Source: Pontibacterium sp049599735 (lineage in GTDB: Bacteria; Pseudomonadota; Gammaproteobacteria; Pseudomonadales; Balneatricaceae). Taken from it: a DNA stretch of 25,514 bases. Below, in pieces: positions 14,567-23,211 of the stretch. Both the position numbers and the translations under genes were made by a program. The notes below the pieces were generated by a model, which saw nothing but the letters and a program-made list of their open reading frames with translations, was not told where the DNA came from and did no database searches. Every line of letters starts with the position of its first letter. The stretch's first letter is position 1. The stretch covers positions 1-25,514 of the forward strand of contig JBMYOX010000052.1 of the NCBI GenBank assembly GCA_049599735.1. Reading direction: 5' to 3'.

Positions 14567-15795
14567 CCGTTCATGGCGGTGCTCAGCTCCCAAAGTGGCA
14601 AAAATACACCGAGAGCCAATACCAGCACCATGCCACCAATCGCAATAATCAGAATGGGCTCTATCGCCGTGGCCAGATTTTTAAGGTCGTAGTTCACTTC
14701 CTCTTCATAAAAATCAGCCGCTTCCGCGAGCATATGGTCCACCTGACCGGTTTCCTCGCCCACTGCCAGCATTTGCATTACCAGCGGACTAAACATTTCT
14801 GTACGGGCTGCCGCCTGAGAAAAAGACTCCCCGCGCTCGATGCCTTTACGCATACCGGCAATTTTCTCACCAATATAACGGTTTCCGACCGCACGGGATA
14901 CCACGACCAGCCCCTGCTCAATAGGTACACCCGCCTTAAGGATAATGCTGAAAGTCCGGGTAAAACGCCCTAATATTACACGGTAAAATATGTTGCCCAC
15001 TAACGGAAACTTCAGTTTAATCCGATCCCAGTTCACTTCCCCCGCATCACTGCTTACCCAGCGCCGGAACACAACAACCGATAACACCAGAAGCGCCAGT
15101 AACAGGTACCACCAGTCCACCATAAAATCAGATACACCGATCAGTACTTTGGTTTGCCAGGGCACTGCACCACCCAGGCTGGCAAAAACCGATTTAAACG
15201 CCGGGATTACAAAGATATTAATAATCGTCATCGCAACCCCGATCGCAAAAATCACAAACATCGGGTAGCGTGTGGCCTGCTTAACATTTTTTACGGTATT
15301 GCGTTCCAGCTCAAGATAAGCCGCCATTTGTGCAAAAGCTTCGTCCAGGCGTCCGGTATTTTCACCTACATGGATAATACTGATGTACAGATCAGTAAAT
15401 ATCTTAGGATGTTTTCGCATGGCCGATGACAGAGTATTACCTTTATCCAGATCATCCGACAGGCTGTTTACCGATTCCTGCAATAAAGGATTGCGCAGAC
15501 TGCCCGCCAGCCCCCGCATCGACCGGGTTAAAGGCACACCCGCTTTCGTCAGGCTGTACATCTGGCGACTGAACATAATCAGTTCGTCAATCGTTACTTT
15601 TTCAAGAAAACGCAGCCGTATATGTCCGGACGGCATATCACTTTCTTTTTTAGCCTGCGGTGCCACTTCAATCTGTACCGGCGTAATGCCGTCTGCCAGG
15701 AGCTGTGAAGCGGCCTGACTGCGCCCCTCAGCGTCCACCCGCCCGGTCACTTTTTTACCGTCAGGGTTGCGGCCTTCATAAACAAATTGAGCCAT
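14563..15795 (-). CDS. mshG: MshG inner-membrane platform protein (GspF/PilC family)
   Basis: The 410-residue protein has the usual length and architecture of the GspF/PilC family: an N-terminal cytoplasmic segment (MAQFVYEGRNPDGK), a first T2SF domain about 71-194, membrane segments near 178-198 and 228-244, a second T2SF domain about 274-396, and a last membrane segment near 378-399. Conserved phrases are FSRQMYSLTKAGVPL, VGENTGRLDEAF and VGEETGQVDHML. It couples the ATPase MshE to pilin polymerisation at the inner membrane. Only 6 bases separate it from mshE. Its stop overlaps the ATG of a small ORF in the mshF position. Confidence 0.95.
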   Translation of the reverse strand: MAQFVYEGRNPDGKKVTGRVDAEGRSQAASQLLADGITPVQIEVAPQAKKESDMPSGHIRLRFLEKVTIDELIMFSRQMYSLTKAGVPLTRSMRGLAGSLRNPLLQESVNSLSDDLDKGNTLSSAMRKHPKIFTDLYISIIHVGENTGRLDEAFAQMAAYLELERNTVKNVKQATRYPMFVIFAIGVAMTIINIFVIPAFKSVFASLGGAVPWQTKVLIGVSDFMVDWWYLLLALLVLSVVVFRRWVSSDAGEVNWDRIKLKFPLVGNIFYRVILGRFTRTFSIILKAGVPIEQGLVVVSRAVGNRYIGEKIAGMRKGIERGESFSQAAARTEMFSPLVMQMLAVGEETGQVDHMLAEAADFYEEEVNYDLKNLATAIEPILIIAIGGMVLVLALGVFLPLWELSTAMNG

Positions 15796-15801
15796 GCCTG
15801 T

Positions 15802-17604
15802 TTACTCCAGCTCCAGCCTGATCGAACCCGAACCAGGCTGCTGAGGACGCCCGGAATCCGGTGCAAAAGCAGCCCCGGCCTCCACGCCTGACAGCGCCGT
15901 TTCATCCATCTGTTCGGTAACCCTGAATACTTCCTCTAAAGTCGTCACCCCCCGGGCAGCCAGCTCCAGCGCACTGTATACCAGCGGCTTGTAATCAGGA
16001 TCCGTCTCAGCGGCGGCCGTAAAAGCACCATTGTCGTTACGGCGCAATGCATCGGTCATAGGCCCGTTTAGCTCAAGCAGTTCAAAAATACCAATCCGGC
16101 CTTTGTAGCCATCATTATTACAGTAAGTACAGCCCCGCCCCTTTTTCAGCTCACCTTTTTGCAGCCCCAGTTTAGGTAAACGGGCAGCTAACCAGGCATT
16201 TTCCTGAGGAGTCGGGCGGTATTCCCGTGCACAGTTGGTACAGACTTTACGCACCAGTCGCTGTGCCAGAATGGCACGGATAGCAGAAGCCGCAAGATAA
16301 CCTTCCACCCCGATATCAACCAGGCGCATTGCACTGGAAACCGCATCATTGGTATGCAATGTCGATAATACAAAGTGGCCGGTCATCGCAGCACGTAATG
16401 AGATTTCAGCCGTTTCCCGATCACGAATCTCACCCAGCAAAAGAATATCCGGATCCTGACGCAGACAGGCGCGTAATACGCTGGCAAATGTCAGACCAAT
16501 TTCCGGTTTCACCTGGACCTGGTTTACCCTGGGCAGGCGGTATTCAACCGGGTCTTCAACGGTAATGATTTTTTTATCGTAACTGTTCAGCTCGTTAAGG
16601 GCACCATAAAGGGTGGTGGTTTTACCACTGCCCGTTGGCCCCGTCACTAATACAATCCCGTGAGACTCATGGATTAAACGCCGAAAACGGGCCAGCATAG
16701 CCACAGGCAGTCCGGCTTTTTCCAGCCCGACGATACCGCCCGACTGATCCAATAAACGCATAACCACAGATTCACCGTGCTGAATCGGCAGGGTGGAAAT
16801 ACGGATATCAATGCTGCGCCCTTTTACATTCATATTAAAACGCCCGTCCTGGGGCAGGCGTTTCTCAGAAATGTTCAGGTGGGCCATCAGTTTTAAACGT
16901 AAAACCAGCGCAGAGGCAATGCGCTTTTCTTTCATCACATGCTCGTGCAGCATGCCATCCACCCGCTGACGAATACGTAAAACGGATTCGTCCGGCTCGA
17001 TATGAATATCCGAAGCGCCCATCTGCACGGCATCTTCAAACAGGCTTTTCAGGAGTTTTACAACCGGGACATCTTTTTCATCATCGGCGGTCATTTCCGC
17101 CAGATCAAAAGCCCCGTCGGCTATCTCGTCATTCAGCTGATCAGCCAGTATCTCAATATCGCTGGTCCGGCGATACACCAGATCCATTGACTGTAATAGC
17201 TGGGCCTCGGAAACCACGGCGATATCCACCGGTTTAGGCAACAGACGCTGCAGCTCATCAAAGGCAAAGATATCCATCGGATCGCTCATACCAACAATAA
17301 AGCAGTCCGTATCTTCTTTAAGTACTATCGCCCGAAAGCGCCGCGCATGGGTTTCAGACAGGCGCAGTACATCCTGCTGATTGAAGGCATAATGAGACAA
17401 ATCCACCATCGGAATTTTAAGCTGCTGGGAGAGGAATTCCAGAAACTGCCTCTCTTCGATATAACCCAACGATACCAGGGTTTTACCCAGTTTCTGTCGT
17501 GTTTTTTTCTGCTGAGCAAGCGCATCCATTAACTGCTGCTCAGTCAGTACGCCATCATGAACCAGCATATCGCCAATTCGTATTCTCGTTTTGGGTGCAG
17601 CCAT
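15802..17604 (-). CDS. mshE: MshE pilus extension ATPase with c-di-GMP-binding MshEN domain
   Basis: The 600-residue protein has an N-terminal MshEN domain (about 1-140). Its paired repeats IRIGDMLVHDGVLTEQQL and QKLGKTLVSLGYIEERQF match the pattern that binds cyclic di-GMP in Vibrio MshE. The GspE/PilB-type ATPase core has Walker A GPTGSGKT (322-329), the Asp box region (LTFASVLRACLRQDPD), Walker B LLLGEIRD (388-395, Glu392) and the His box near TGHFVLSTLHTND. Four cysteines (455, 458, 492, 495) form the usual zinc motif. It powers pilus extension from the cytoplasmic face. The gene is 6 bases from mshG and 15 bases from mshN. No pilT-type retraction ATPase is in the window. Confidence 0.95.
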   Translation of the reverse strand: MAAPKTRIRIGDMLVHDGVLTEQQLMDALAQQKKTRQKLGKTLVSLGYIEERQFLEFLSQQLKIPMVDLSHYAFNQQDVLRLSETHARRFRAIVLKEDTDCFIVGMSDPMDIFAFDELQRLLPKPVDIAVVSEAQLLQSMDLVYRRTSDIEILADQLNDEIADGAFDLAEMTADDEKDVPVVKLLKSLFEDAVQMGASDIHIEPDESVLRIRQRVDGMLHEHVMKEKRIASALVLRLKLMAHLNISEKRLPQDGRFNMNVKGRSIDIRISTLPIQHGESVVMRLLDQSGGIVGLEKAGLPVAMLARFRRLIHESHGIVLVTGPTGSGKTTTLYGALNELNSYDKKIITVEDPVEYRLPRVNQVQVKPEIGLTFASVLRACLRQDPDILLLGEIRDRETAEISLRAAMTGHFVLSTLHTNDAVSSAMRLVDIGVEGYLAASAIRAILAQRLVRKVCTNCAREYRPTPQENAWLAARLPKLGLQKGELKKGRGCTYCNNDGYKGRIGIFELLELNGPMTDALRRNDNGAFTAAAETDPDYKPLVYSALELAARGVTTLEEVFRVTEQMDETALSGVEAGAAFAPDSGRPQQPGSGSIRLELE

Positions 17605-17619
17605 TCTACGCCGTCCCTC

Positions 17620-19026
17620 CTATCGCTCAGCCAGCTGTTGAAGACGCTGAGTAACAAAACTCTTCAGATTAGCATCCAGATCAGGTATTTGCAGACTGTT
17701 CTGATACGCTTTACGCGCATCCGGCCAGCGGGCAGCCAGTTCCAGCGAATAACCCAACCCCACCCACAGACGCGCCTGCCTGCTGTTATAGTTAAGCAAC
17801 TGATAATATAGATTTATTGCTTCGTCTGCTCGTCCCAGTCGCTGCAAAGCCACGGCTTTTATTTCATGATACTCGGCATCGCGTGTAATAGCCGGTGCAG
17901 AAAGTCTTAATAGATCAGCGGCAGCCTGTGCCTCACCCGCCGCCAGTAACAGTCGCGCTTTAATTTTTTTCAGCCCGGCACTGGCCGGTGTCTTTTTTAG
18001 CCCCTGCGTCACCAGAGACTCAGCTTCAGCTCCGTTACCTTCAGCCAGATAGACACCGGCCAGTAAAATGCGTGTTTCGGAGAAATCCGGCTGCTGGTTC
18101 AGTTGATGATTAAGCCAAGACACTGCGGCATTTGTCTGATTTTTCTGCAATAACTGACGCGCCTTACTCACCACTTGTTCATCCGTCATCCGGGGCAATG
18201 CCCTGGCGGATGCTTTAGTCTGCTGTGGTGCTGTTGTCTTTGCCTCAGGCAGTGTTTTCTCAGATTTCGGGACGGGTGCAGCTTTCACCGGCCTGGCCTC
18301 CGGCGATTGCGGGCGTTCGGCCCCGGTAGCCGATACAGCACGGGGTTTAATCGCTGCAGGCACCGGTGCTTTTGCAACGGGTTCGGGCTTTACAACCGGC
18401 TGCGCTTTAACAACAGCGCGTGGTTTTTCAGGTATCGCCAGTAACTGCACACGAATATTAAGCTGTGTTTCTGTTATCCGGATGAGTTCAAAGGCTGCGT
18501 CCCGAACGGTATTTAACACCAGCACCAGCCGTTGCGCTTCAGTTTTAACGTTAAAATTACTGATTACGTCCCCTGAGGGCAATGGTAAGGGGCTTTTAAG
18601 CTGCGCACCGGGAAAGCTGATCACAAGAGCCTGAGGGCTTTGGCTTATCAGTACGACCTCTGAGGACTGATTAAAATCAATTCGCAGTTCAACACCTGAA
18701 GGGAGAAGTTGCCACTCAAAGCGCTGCACCCGAACCGGCGGTTTCACATCCGGTGCTGGCGGGACCGACACCGCTTTTTTTGATGCGGGGTTTAATGATA
18801 ATACCTGATCAGAAACAGCAGGCCCTGCCGTCAGGTGCAAACCCTGCCGCCAGAGCAGAAACAAAAGCGCTGTAAGCAACAATGCCAGAATACTCAGCAC
18901 AGGCAACGAGAAAACAGACCGGCGCTTCTCCCGAACAACCATACGCAGCGGTTCATCACCCGGTACGGTCTGATTGCCCTGGCCCCGTTTATCCAGATCC
19001 CGCAGCATATCGTTTACCAGGCTCAC
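17620..19026 (-). CDS. mshN: MshN-like TPR protein
   Basis: The 468-residue protein has a short cytoplasmic N-terminus, one membrane segment (about 38-59, SVFSLPVLSILALLLTALLF), an AMIN-like periplasmic segment at about 100-195, a Pro/Ala/Lys-rich linker (about 200-280) and C-terminal tetratricopeptide repeats from about 285 to the end (for example AVSWLNHQLNQQPDFSETRI and EAINLYYQLLNYNSRQARLW). MshN is an accessory periplasmic scaffold of MSHA biogenesis. It overlaps mshM by four bases (ATGA type) and is 15 bases before mshE. The linker is low-complexity and likely to be the least conserved part. Its partner is unknown; secretin association is an inference from the AMIN-like region. Confidence 0.88.
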   Translation of the reverse strand: MSLVNDMLRDLDKRGQGNQTVPGDEPLRMVVREKRRSVFSLPVLSILALLLTALLFLLWRQGLHLTAGPAVSDQVLSLNPASKKAVSVPPAPDVKPPVRVQRFEWQLLPSGVELRIDFNQSSEVVLISQSPQALVISFPGAQLKSPLPLPSGDVISNFNVKTEAQRLVLVLNTVRDAAFELIRITETQLNIRVQLLAIPEKPRAVVKAQPVVKPEPVAKAPVPAAIKPRAVSATGAERPQSPEARPVKAAPVPKSEKTLPEAKTTAPQQTKASARALPRMTDEQVVSKARQLLQKNQTNAAVSWLNHQLNQQPDFSETRILLAGVYLAEGNGAEAESLVTQGLKKTPASAGLKKIKARLLLAAGEAQAAADLLRLSAPAITRDAEYHEIKAVALQRLGRADEAINLYYQLLNYNSRQARLWVGLGYSLELAARWPDARKAYQNSLQIPDLDANLKSFVTQRLQQLAER

Positions 19027-19937
19027 AACAGGGCTCCCGGACGAATAAGGGATCCGGCCACCAGGGCGGCCACTGCCAGCACTGCCATTACCGGCAATAA
19101 AGCCTTAATGCGAAATAAAAATGGTATACGGACACTTTCCGTATCTTTAACAGCCCGCATCGCATGCTGAACACTAACCCGATAATCCCCCTTGCCATAA
19201 GCCACCAGCAGGGCTTTATGGCTGAGGATATTAACCAGCCGGGGCACACCTTTTGAGGTACGCGCGATCAAATCACAGGCTTTATGGTCAAACAGAGCCG
19301 CTGACTGACAGCCTGCGGCATACATGCGTTGCATAATATAAAACTCAACCTCATCCGGCGATAAGGTCTGCAACCAACAACTGTAGATAATACGTTGTTT
19401 AAGCTGACGTAAACTCTGGCGATTCAGCACCTGATCAAGTTCCGGCTGACCAAAGAGCACCACCTGAAACAGCTTCTGAGACTCGGTTTCCAGGTTAGTC
19501 AGCAACCGCAGCGCTTCTATGGTTTCTTCAGGCATCGACTGAACTTCATCCACCAGCAGCACCACACGCTGCCCCTTGTGCGCATGGTCAATCAGCCGGT
19601 CGGTGATGGCCTGAAGCAGATCATCATCTGCTTTTCCTTCCACATAAATGCCCAGCTCGCAGGCAACATTGCGACGAAACTCATCGGGCTTCAGATAAGA
19701 GTTAGGCAAATATACCGTCACATAAGCGTTAGTATCCAGGGTGTTCAGCACTTTTCGGCACAGCAGCGTTTTACCCGTACCGACTTCGCCAACCACTTTG
19801 ATAAAACCATCACCGCTGTGCAGTGCAACCAGTATCAGGTTCAGCGCTTCCTGATGGCTGGGCAAGCCCATAAAAAATCGGGTATCAGGCGTCAGTGTAA
19901 AAGGCAACTCACGCAAGCGAAAGTAGTCGGTATACAT
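19023..19937 (-). CDS. mshM: MshM-like AAA ATPase (ExeA family)
   Basis: The 304-residue protein begins MYTDYFRLRELPFTLTPDTR, the ExeA/MshM-type N-terminus. It has Walker A GEVGTGKT (50-57), Walker B VVLLVDE (125-131) in the ExeA context EVQSMPEETIEALRLL, and QPELDQVLNRQSLRQLKQRI as sensor region. One C-terminal membrane segment lies at about 280-298. ExeA-like ATPases help secretin assembly and peptidoglycan passage, so MshM probably assists MshL. It is 12 bases after the mshL stop and overlaps mshN by four bases. The family's periplasmic peptidoglycan-binding extension is absent here, as is usual for MshM. Confidence 0.92.
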   Translation of the reverse strand: MYTDYFRLRELPFTLTPDTRFFMGLPSHQEALNLILVALHSGDGFIKVVGEVGTGKTLLCRKVLNTLDTNAYVTVYLPNSYLKPDEFRRNVACELGIYVEGKADDDLLQAITDRLIDHAHKGQRVVLLVDEVQSMPEETIEALRLLTNLETESQKLFQVVLFGQPELDQVLNRQSLRQLKQRIIYSCWLQTLSPDEVEFYIMQRMYAAGCQSAALFDHKACDLIARTSKGVPRLVNILSHKALLVAYGKGDYRVSVQHAMRAVKDTESVRIPFLFRIKALLPVMAVLAVAALVAGSLIRPGALL

Positions 19938-19949
19938 AGCGAAGCCCGC

Positions 19950-21569
19950 TTAATTCAGGCTCTCAGCACGCAGGCGTTCAAACGCGCGTAAACTACGCTC
20001 AAGCTCCTGCTGCCAGCCGTCGTTATCCGCCAGTACCGGCCGCAATAGAATCACTAACTCTGTTTTTTTACCGGTACGATTGCGCTGTTTAAACATATCG
20101 CCGATACCCGGCAAGTCCCCCAGGAAAGGTGTTTTTTCCCGCTCATCGCTGTTCTGAGATTTCATCAGGCCACCGATTACAATCACTTGCCCACTGTCTG
20201 CCCGTACAATGCTGTCAGACTCACGAATAGAACTCAGCGCCAGCGGTATAGAATAGTCATCACTGCCAATATTGATCTGTTTCTGCTGATCTTCCACTTC
20301 GGATACCGTGGGATGGATATGCAACACAACCTCACCCCCGGCACTGATCTGAGGCGTGACGTCCAGTGCAATGCCTGAAAAGAAAGGTGTCAGTTCAATG
20401 CTGGGTGACGTCGTAGTAGAAGTACCGGTTGTAGTCGTGGTTTCAACCTTAGTGACAAAAAACTCATCGGAGCCCACTTTAATCACGGCTTTCTGATTAT
20501 TAATAGTGGAGACCCGCGGGCTGGACAAGACCTGCACATCCCCCTGCTGACCCAATAACTCAAGCACGGCGGTAAAGTCATTCAGCGCCAGGCCAGTTCG
20601 AAAAATACCTCCCAGGCCATCCGCCGTGATGGGTGAGGCCACCTGTTCCAGTAAAACCGATTTCCCCGTACCGGGCTCACCCAGAGCCGACCAGTTTACA
20701 CCTGCCTGAAAACGGTCATTGAGGGTGATTTCAAGAATCTTAGCTTCAATCACCACCTGGCGATGCAATACCAGTTCGGCCTGAGCCAGGTAATCCCGCA
20801 CGGTTTCCAGCTCACTTGGCAGAGCGCGTATAATAATCATACCGGTTTGCGGTGTAACAACGACTTTACGGCCCTCTCCGGTGATCAGCGCAGTCAGCGT
20901 TTTTGACAGATTTGACCAAAAATTCGCGGACGTACGGGTACTGATGCGCGTCCCGACGACACTGCTGCCCGAGCTCGATGAGTCTGTACTTTCATCGGAT
21001 CCCGTACTGCTGTCGGAAGTGCCTGCATCCCGCACAGAACCGGCACTTACCTGCGTATCAGAAACACCGTCACGCTGAATATCAAGATAATTTAGCTGAA
21101 ACAGCTCAGTCTGAAGACGCGCAGGCACCACCTGATAAAGCTTACCCGCTTTACGGTATTCAAAACCATAAACCCGGCTCATAGCCTGCATCACTTCATC
21201 AACCGTCACGTTTTTTAACTTCAGGTTCACCGTGCCCTTTACGTCACGATGCACAATCATGTTGTAGTCTGTGCCTTGTACCAGCCCCATAAAAAAATCA
21301 TGAGCACTCAGCTCGTCCGCCGTTACATCAAAGCGTTCATCGCTACGGGCCAGCGCCGGAATATCCAGCGGCGGTACAACCGGAGGGGCCGGGATAGCAG
21401 ATGGCGGCACACCAGGGCTCTGCGCAAGATCCGGCATAGCCAGTAAGGCATTCTGCAGAACGCTGATACTTTCATCTGTCACTGAGGTATCTTTAGCCGC
21501 ATTAAGAGAGGCGCAACCCGGAAGGGTGAGCCCGGCGCACAAGGCCAATACACCTGCTAATCGTTTCAT
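19950..21569 (-). CDS. mshL: MshL outer-membrane secretin (lipoprotein)
   Basis: The 539-residue protein has a lipoprotein signal peptide, MKRLAGVLALCAGLTLPGC, with lipid-modified Cys19. A secretin N-domain (about 85-160, DYNMIVHRDVKGTVNLKLKN) and a Ser/Thr/Gly-rich spacer (about 180-210) precede the second N-domain (GRKVVVTPQTGMIIIRALPS). The conserved secretin C-domain contains LSSIRESDSIVRADSGQVI, VIGGLMKSQNSDE, PFLGDLPGIGDMFK and KKTELVILLRPVLADND. It forms the ring through which the pilus crosses the outer membrane. It follows mshK by two bases and precedes mshM by 12 bases. Length and domain order match MshL of Vibrio. Confidence 0.95.
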   Translation of the reverse strand: MKRLAGVLALCAGLTLPGCASLNAAKDTSVTDESISVLQNALLAMPDLAQSPGVPPSAIPAPPVVPPLDIPALARSDERFDVTADELSAHDFFMGLVQGTDYNMIVHRDVKGTVNLKLKNVTVDEVMQAMSRVYGFEYRKAGKLYQVVPARLQTELFQLNYLDIQRDGVSDTQVSAGSVRDAGTSDSSTGSDESTDSSSSGSSVVGTRISTRTSANFWSNLSKTLTALITGEGRKVVVTPQTGMIIIRALPSELETVRDYLAQAELVLHRQVVIEAKILEITLNDRFQAGVNWSALGEPGTGKSVLLEQVASPITADGLGGIFRTGLALNDFTAVLELLGQQGDVQVLSSPRVSTINNQKAVIKVGSDEFFVTKVETTTTTGTSTTTSPSIELTPFFSGIALDVTPQISAGGEVVLHIHPTVSEVEDQQKQINIGSDDYSIPLALSSIRESDSIVRADSGQVIVIGGLMKSQNSDEREKTPFLGDLPGIGDMFKQRNRTGKKTELVILLRPVLADNDGWQQELERSLRAFERLRAESLN

Positions 21570-21571
21570 GG

Positions 21572-21916
21572 TCAGTTGTGTTTCCTGTCACGTTTCTCTT
21601 TCTTAAAGCCCGTTGTCTGGCCGATTAATAACGTCCGGGGCTGATTGCCAACCCTTAAACTCACCCCCTCGGAGGTAATTGCAAGTACACGTGCACCATC
21701 CACCTGGCCACCCGGCTGAACCATTTTACCGTTAATCACCGCCACACGCCGTGATTTGCCTGTCATCAGGTAACTCAGACTATAATGGCGTTTGGCGACC
21801 GCCACAGTTTTACTGCTTTTTTTAAAGCTCAGGGGACGGGTCGGATCAGCCGGGAGCTCCGCTGCCATCACCGGCAGGCTGCATAACAGAAAGCCCGCCA
21901 GCACCCGCTTAAGCAC
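21572..21916 (-). CDS. mshK: MshK-like periplasmic pilus assembly protein
   Basis: The product is a small secreted protein of about 114 residues: signal peptide LKRVLAGFLLCSLPVMA, then ELPADPTRPLSF, similar to the DPT(R/K)P start of MshK and PilP/GspC-like periplasmic proteins, and a beta-rich region with RRVAVINGKMVQPGGQVDGA. An in-frame extension to 22087 exists but is inside mshJ and lacks a signal peptide at its start, so I start at GTG 21916; TTG 21919 is also possible, as AGAGGA lies 8 bases before it. The start overlaps the mshJ end by eight bases. MshK is taken to link the inner-membrane MshI/J complex to the secretin. Confidence 0.8.
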   Translation of the reverse strand: MLKRVLAGFLLCSLPVMAAELPADPTRPLSFKKSSKTVAVAKRHYSLSYLMTGKSRRVAVINGKMVQPGGQVDGARVLAITSEGVSLRVGNQPRTLLIGQTTGFKKEKRDRKHN

Positions 21917-22610
21917 CAAGCCAGCTTTCCTCTGTACTGAGGGTATGCACACGCAAACGAATCTGAGCATTCGGATAGACCTCTGACTGATATTCAAGTT
22001 TATCCCAGAAAAATCCCTGATGAAGTTGCTCCAAACGTTGCAGATAAAGGTACAGCGCCTGGTAATCGCCCTCAAGCCGCATTTCAAAATAATGAATATA
22101 GATCACCGCATCCTGCAATGCTCTTGCCCGTTCGTCGGCACTGGCCTCCCGGGTTCCGGGTGCCTCATCAGCCTGCTCTGTGATTAAGATCAGTGGCTCC
22201 ACCGGCAAACTGTAAGCTTCCAGTACTTTTAAACCTTTTTCCGTGCCCAGCACAGAATGCAGCAAGCCCAGCATTTGCTCAGGGCTGACCAGTTTGCTGG
22301 CAAAATGCTCCAGGTTGGCATTCAGGGCTTCAAGACGGGCCACCATTGCCTGTAAATCCTGCCGGGCTTTGATATCAGGGTCAGGAATTTCCGCATTCTG
22401 CAGCACCGTTAACAAGCGTTGCTGAGCAGAGACAGAACGTTGCAGTGACTCAATATGAGAATCCACACCCTGCAAGCGGTTCAGTGCGGGCTCCAATACC
22501 ATAATAAACAACAACATCAAAGGCAGAACCGCCGCCGTCACAGTAATCAGCACCCGCTCACGCCGACTCAGGTTATTCCAGGCTTTGCTGACAGATTTAG
22601 CGCTCACCAT
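21909..22610 (-). CDS. mshJ: MshJ (PilO/GspM-like inner-membrane assembly protein)
   Basis: Starting at ATG 22610 (MVSAKSVSKAWNNLSRRERVL) the product has 233 residues with one N-terminal membrane segment (RVLITVTAAVLPLMLLFIMV), a coiled-coil region (VDSHIESLQRSVSAQQRLLT) and a PilO/GspM-like ferredoxin-fold C-terminus (EGDYQALYLYLQRLEQL). The longer in-frame start at 22646 lies within the upstream gene and reads through the Shine-Dalgarno GGAGGG, so it was rejected. The gene overlaps the upstream PilN-like gene by 14 bases and mshK by eight. It acts in the inner-membrane alignment complex. The name follows gene order. Confidence 0.87.
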   Translation of the reverse strand: MVSAKSVSKAWNNLSRRERVLITVTAAVLPLMLLFIMVLEPALNRLQGVDSHIESLQRSVSAQQRLLTVLQNAEIPDPDIKARQDLQAMVARLEALNANLEHFASKLVSPEQMLGLLHSVLGTEKGLKVLEAYSLPVEPLILITEQADEAPGTREASADERARALQDAVIYIHYFEMRLEGDYQALYLYLQRLEQLHQGFFWDKLEYQSEVYPNAQIRLRVHTLSTEESWLGA

Positions 22611-23211
22611 GCCCCCCCTCGCCACCCAGACGGGCCTGTACTTCAAAACGGTGCACGTTATCCTGCTGCGTTACAGAAAACTCAGAAACCGCTAACGCAG
22701 AAAACGCCGGGGTTTCTCCCAGGCCTCTGAGTAACAAAGGCACCGCATCAGCCTGACGGGTCAGGCCTTTCAACTGAATACCCTGCGCTGCCAGATCCAG
22801 CTCAAACTCGGTCAACCACACCCCCGGGCGCACCGCCTCAGCCAGGGAAAATAAATAAACCGCAAAACCATGATTAGTCACACCTGGCTGCATCCGGCGC
22901 AGCAAGTCTGCCAGTTCCCGTTTACCGGCAATATCCTGCTGCACCTGCTCCTGCTCCTGAATAATAGCAGCCGCAGGGCGAAGCTCTTTGCGCTGCTTTT
23001 CCAGCAGGGCAATCTGATCAGGCAACCCTGCCTGCTCTGTTTTTAATGCCGTTAAGCGGGCAATCTGAGCATTTGCATACTGATGAGCGCCCCAGGACAC
23101 AAAAGCAGCCAGCAGAACCACCAGGAGTACCAGTAAAATTGCGGACGGCAGAGACCATATATCCCGCGCTGCCGGTACTTTTGGCGTATAGAGGTTTACT
23201 TGCTGCTTCAT
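22597..23211 (-). CDS. PilN-like MSHA assembly protein (second mshI)
   Basis: The 204-residue protein begins MKQQVNLYTPKVPAARD, a PilN-like cytoplasmic motif (V-N-L-Y) that in type IV pilus systems docks on PilM. One membrane segment (about 21-42) follows, then a coiled coil (TALKTEQAGLPDQIALLEKQ) and a ferredoxin-like periplasmic domain (GVWLTEFELDLAAQGIQLKG). It overlaps the PilM-like gene by four bases and mshJ by 14. In MSHA clusters this gene is often annotated as mshI2 or as PilN domain protein, so I give no symbol. Its glycine-rich tail GGEGGHGER ends opposite the Shine-Dalgarno of mshJ. Confidence 0.87.
   Translation of the reverse strand: MKQQVNLYTPKVPAARDIWSLPSAILLVLLVVLLAAFVSWGAHQYANAQIARLTALKTEQAGLPDQIALLEKQRKELRPAAAIIQEQEQVQQDIAGKRELADLLRRMQPGVTNHGFAVYLFSLAEAVRPGVWLTEFELDLAAQGIQLKGLTRQADAVPLLLRGLGETPAFSALAVSEFSVTQQDNVHRFEVQARLGGEGGHGER

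Noticed and set aside
22611..22646. Upstream in-frame start of mshJ
   Set aside because: It lies inside the preceding gene and translates through the Shine-Dalgarno of the ATG at 22610; homologues start near MVSAKS.
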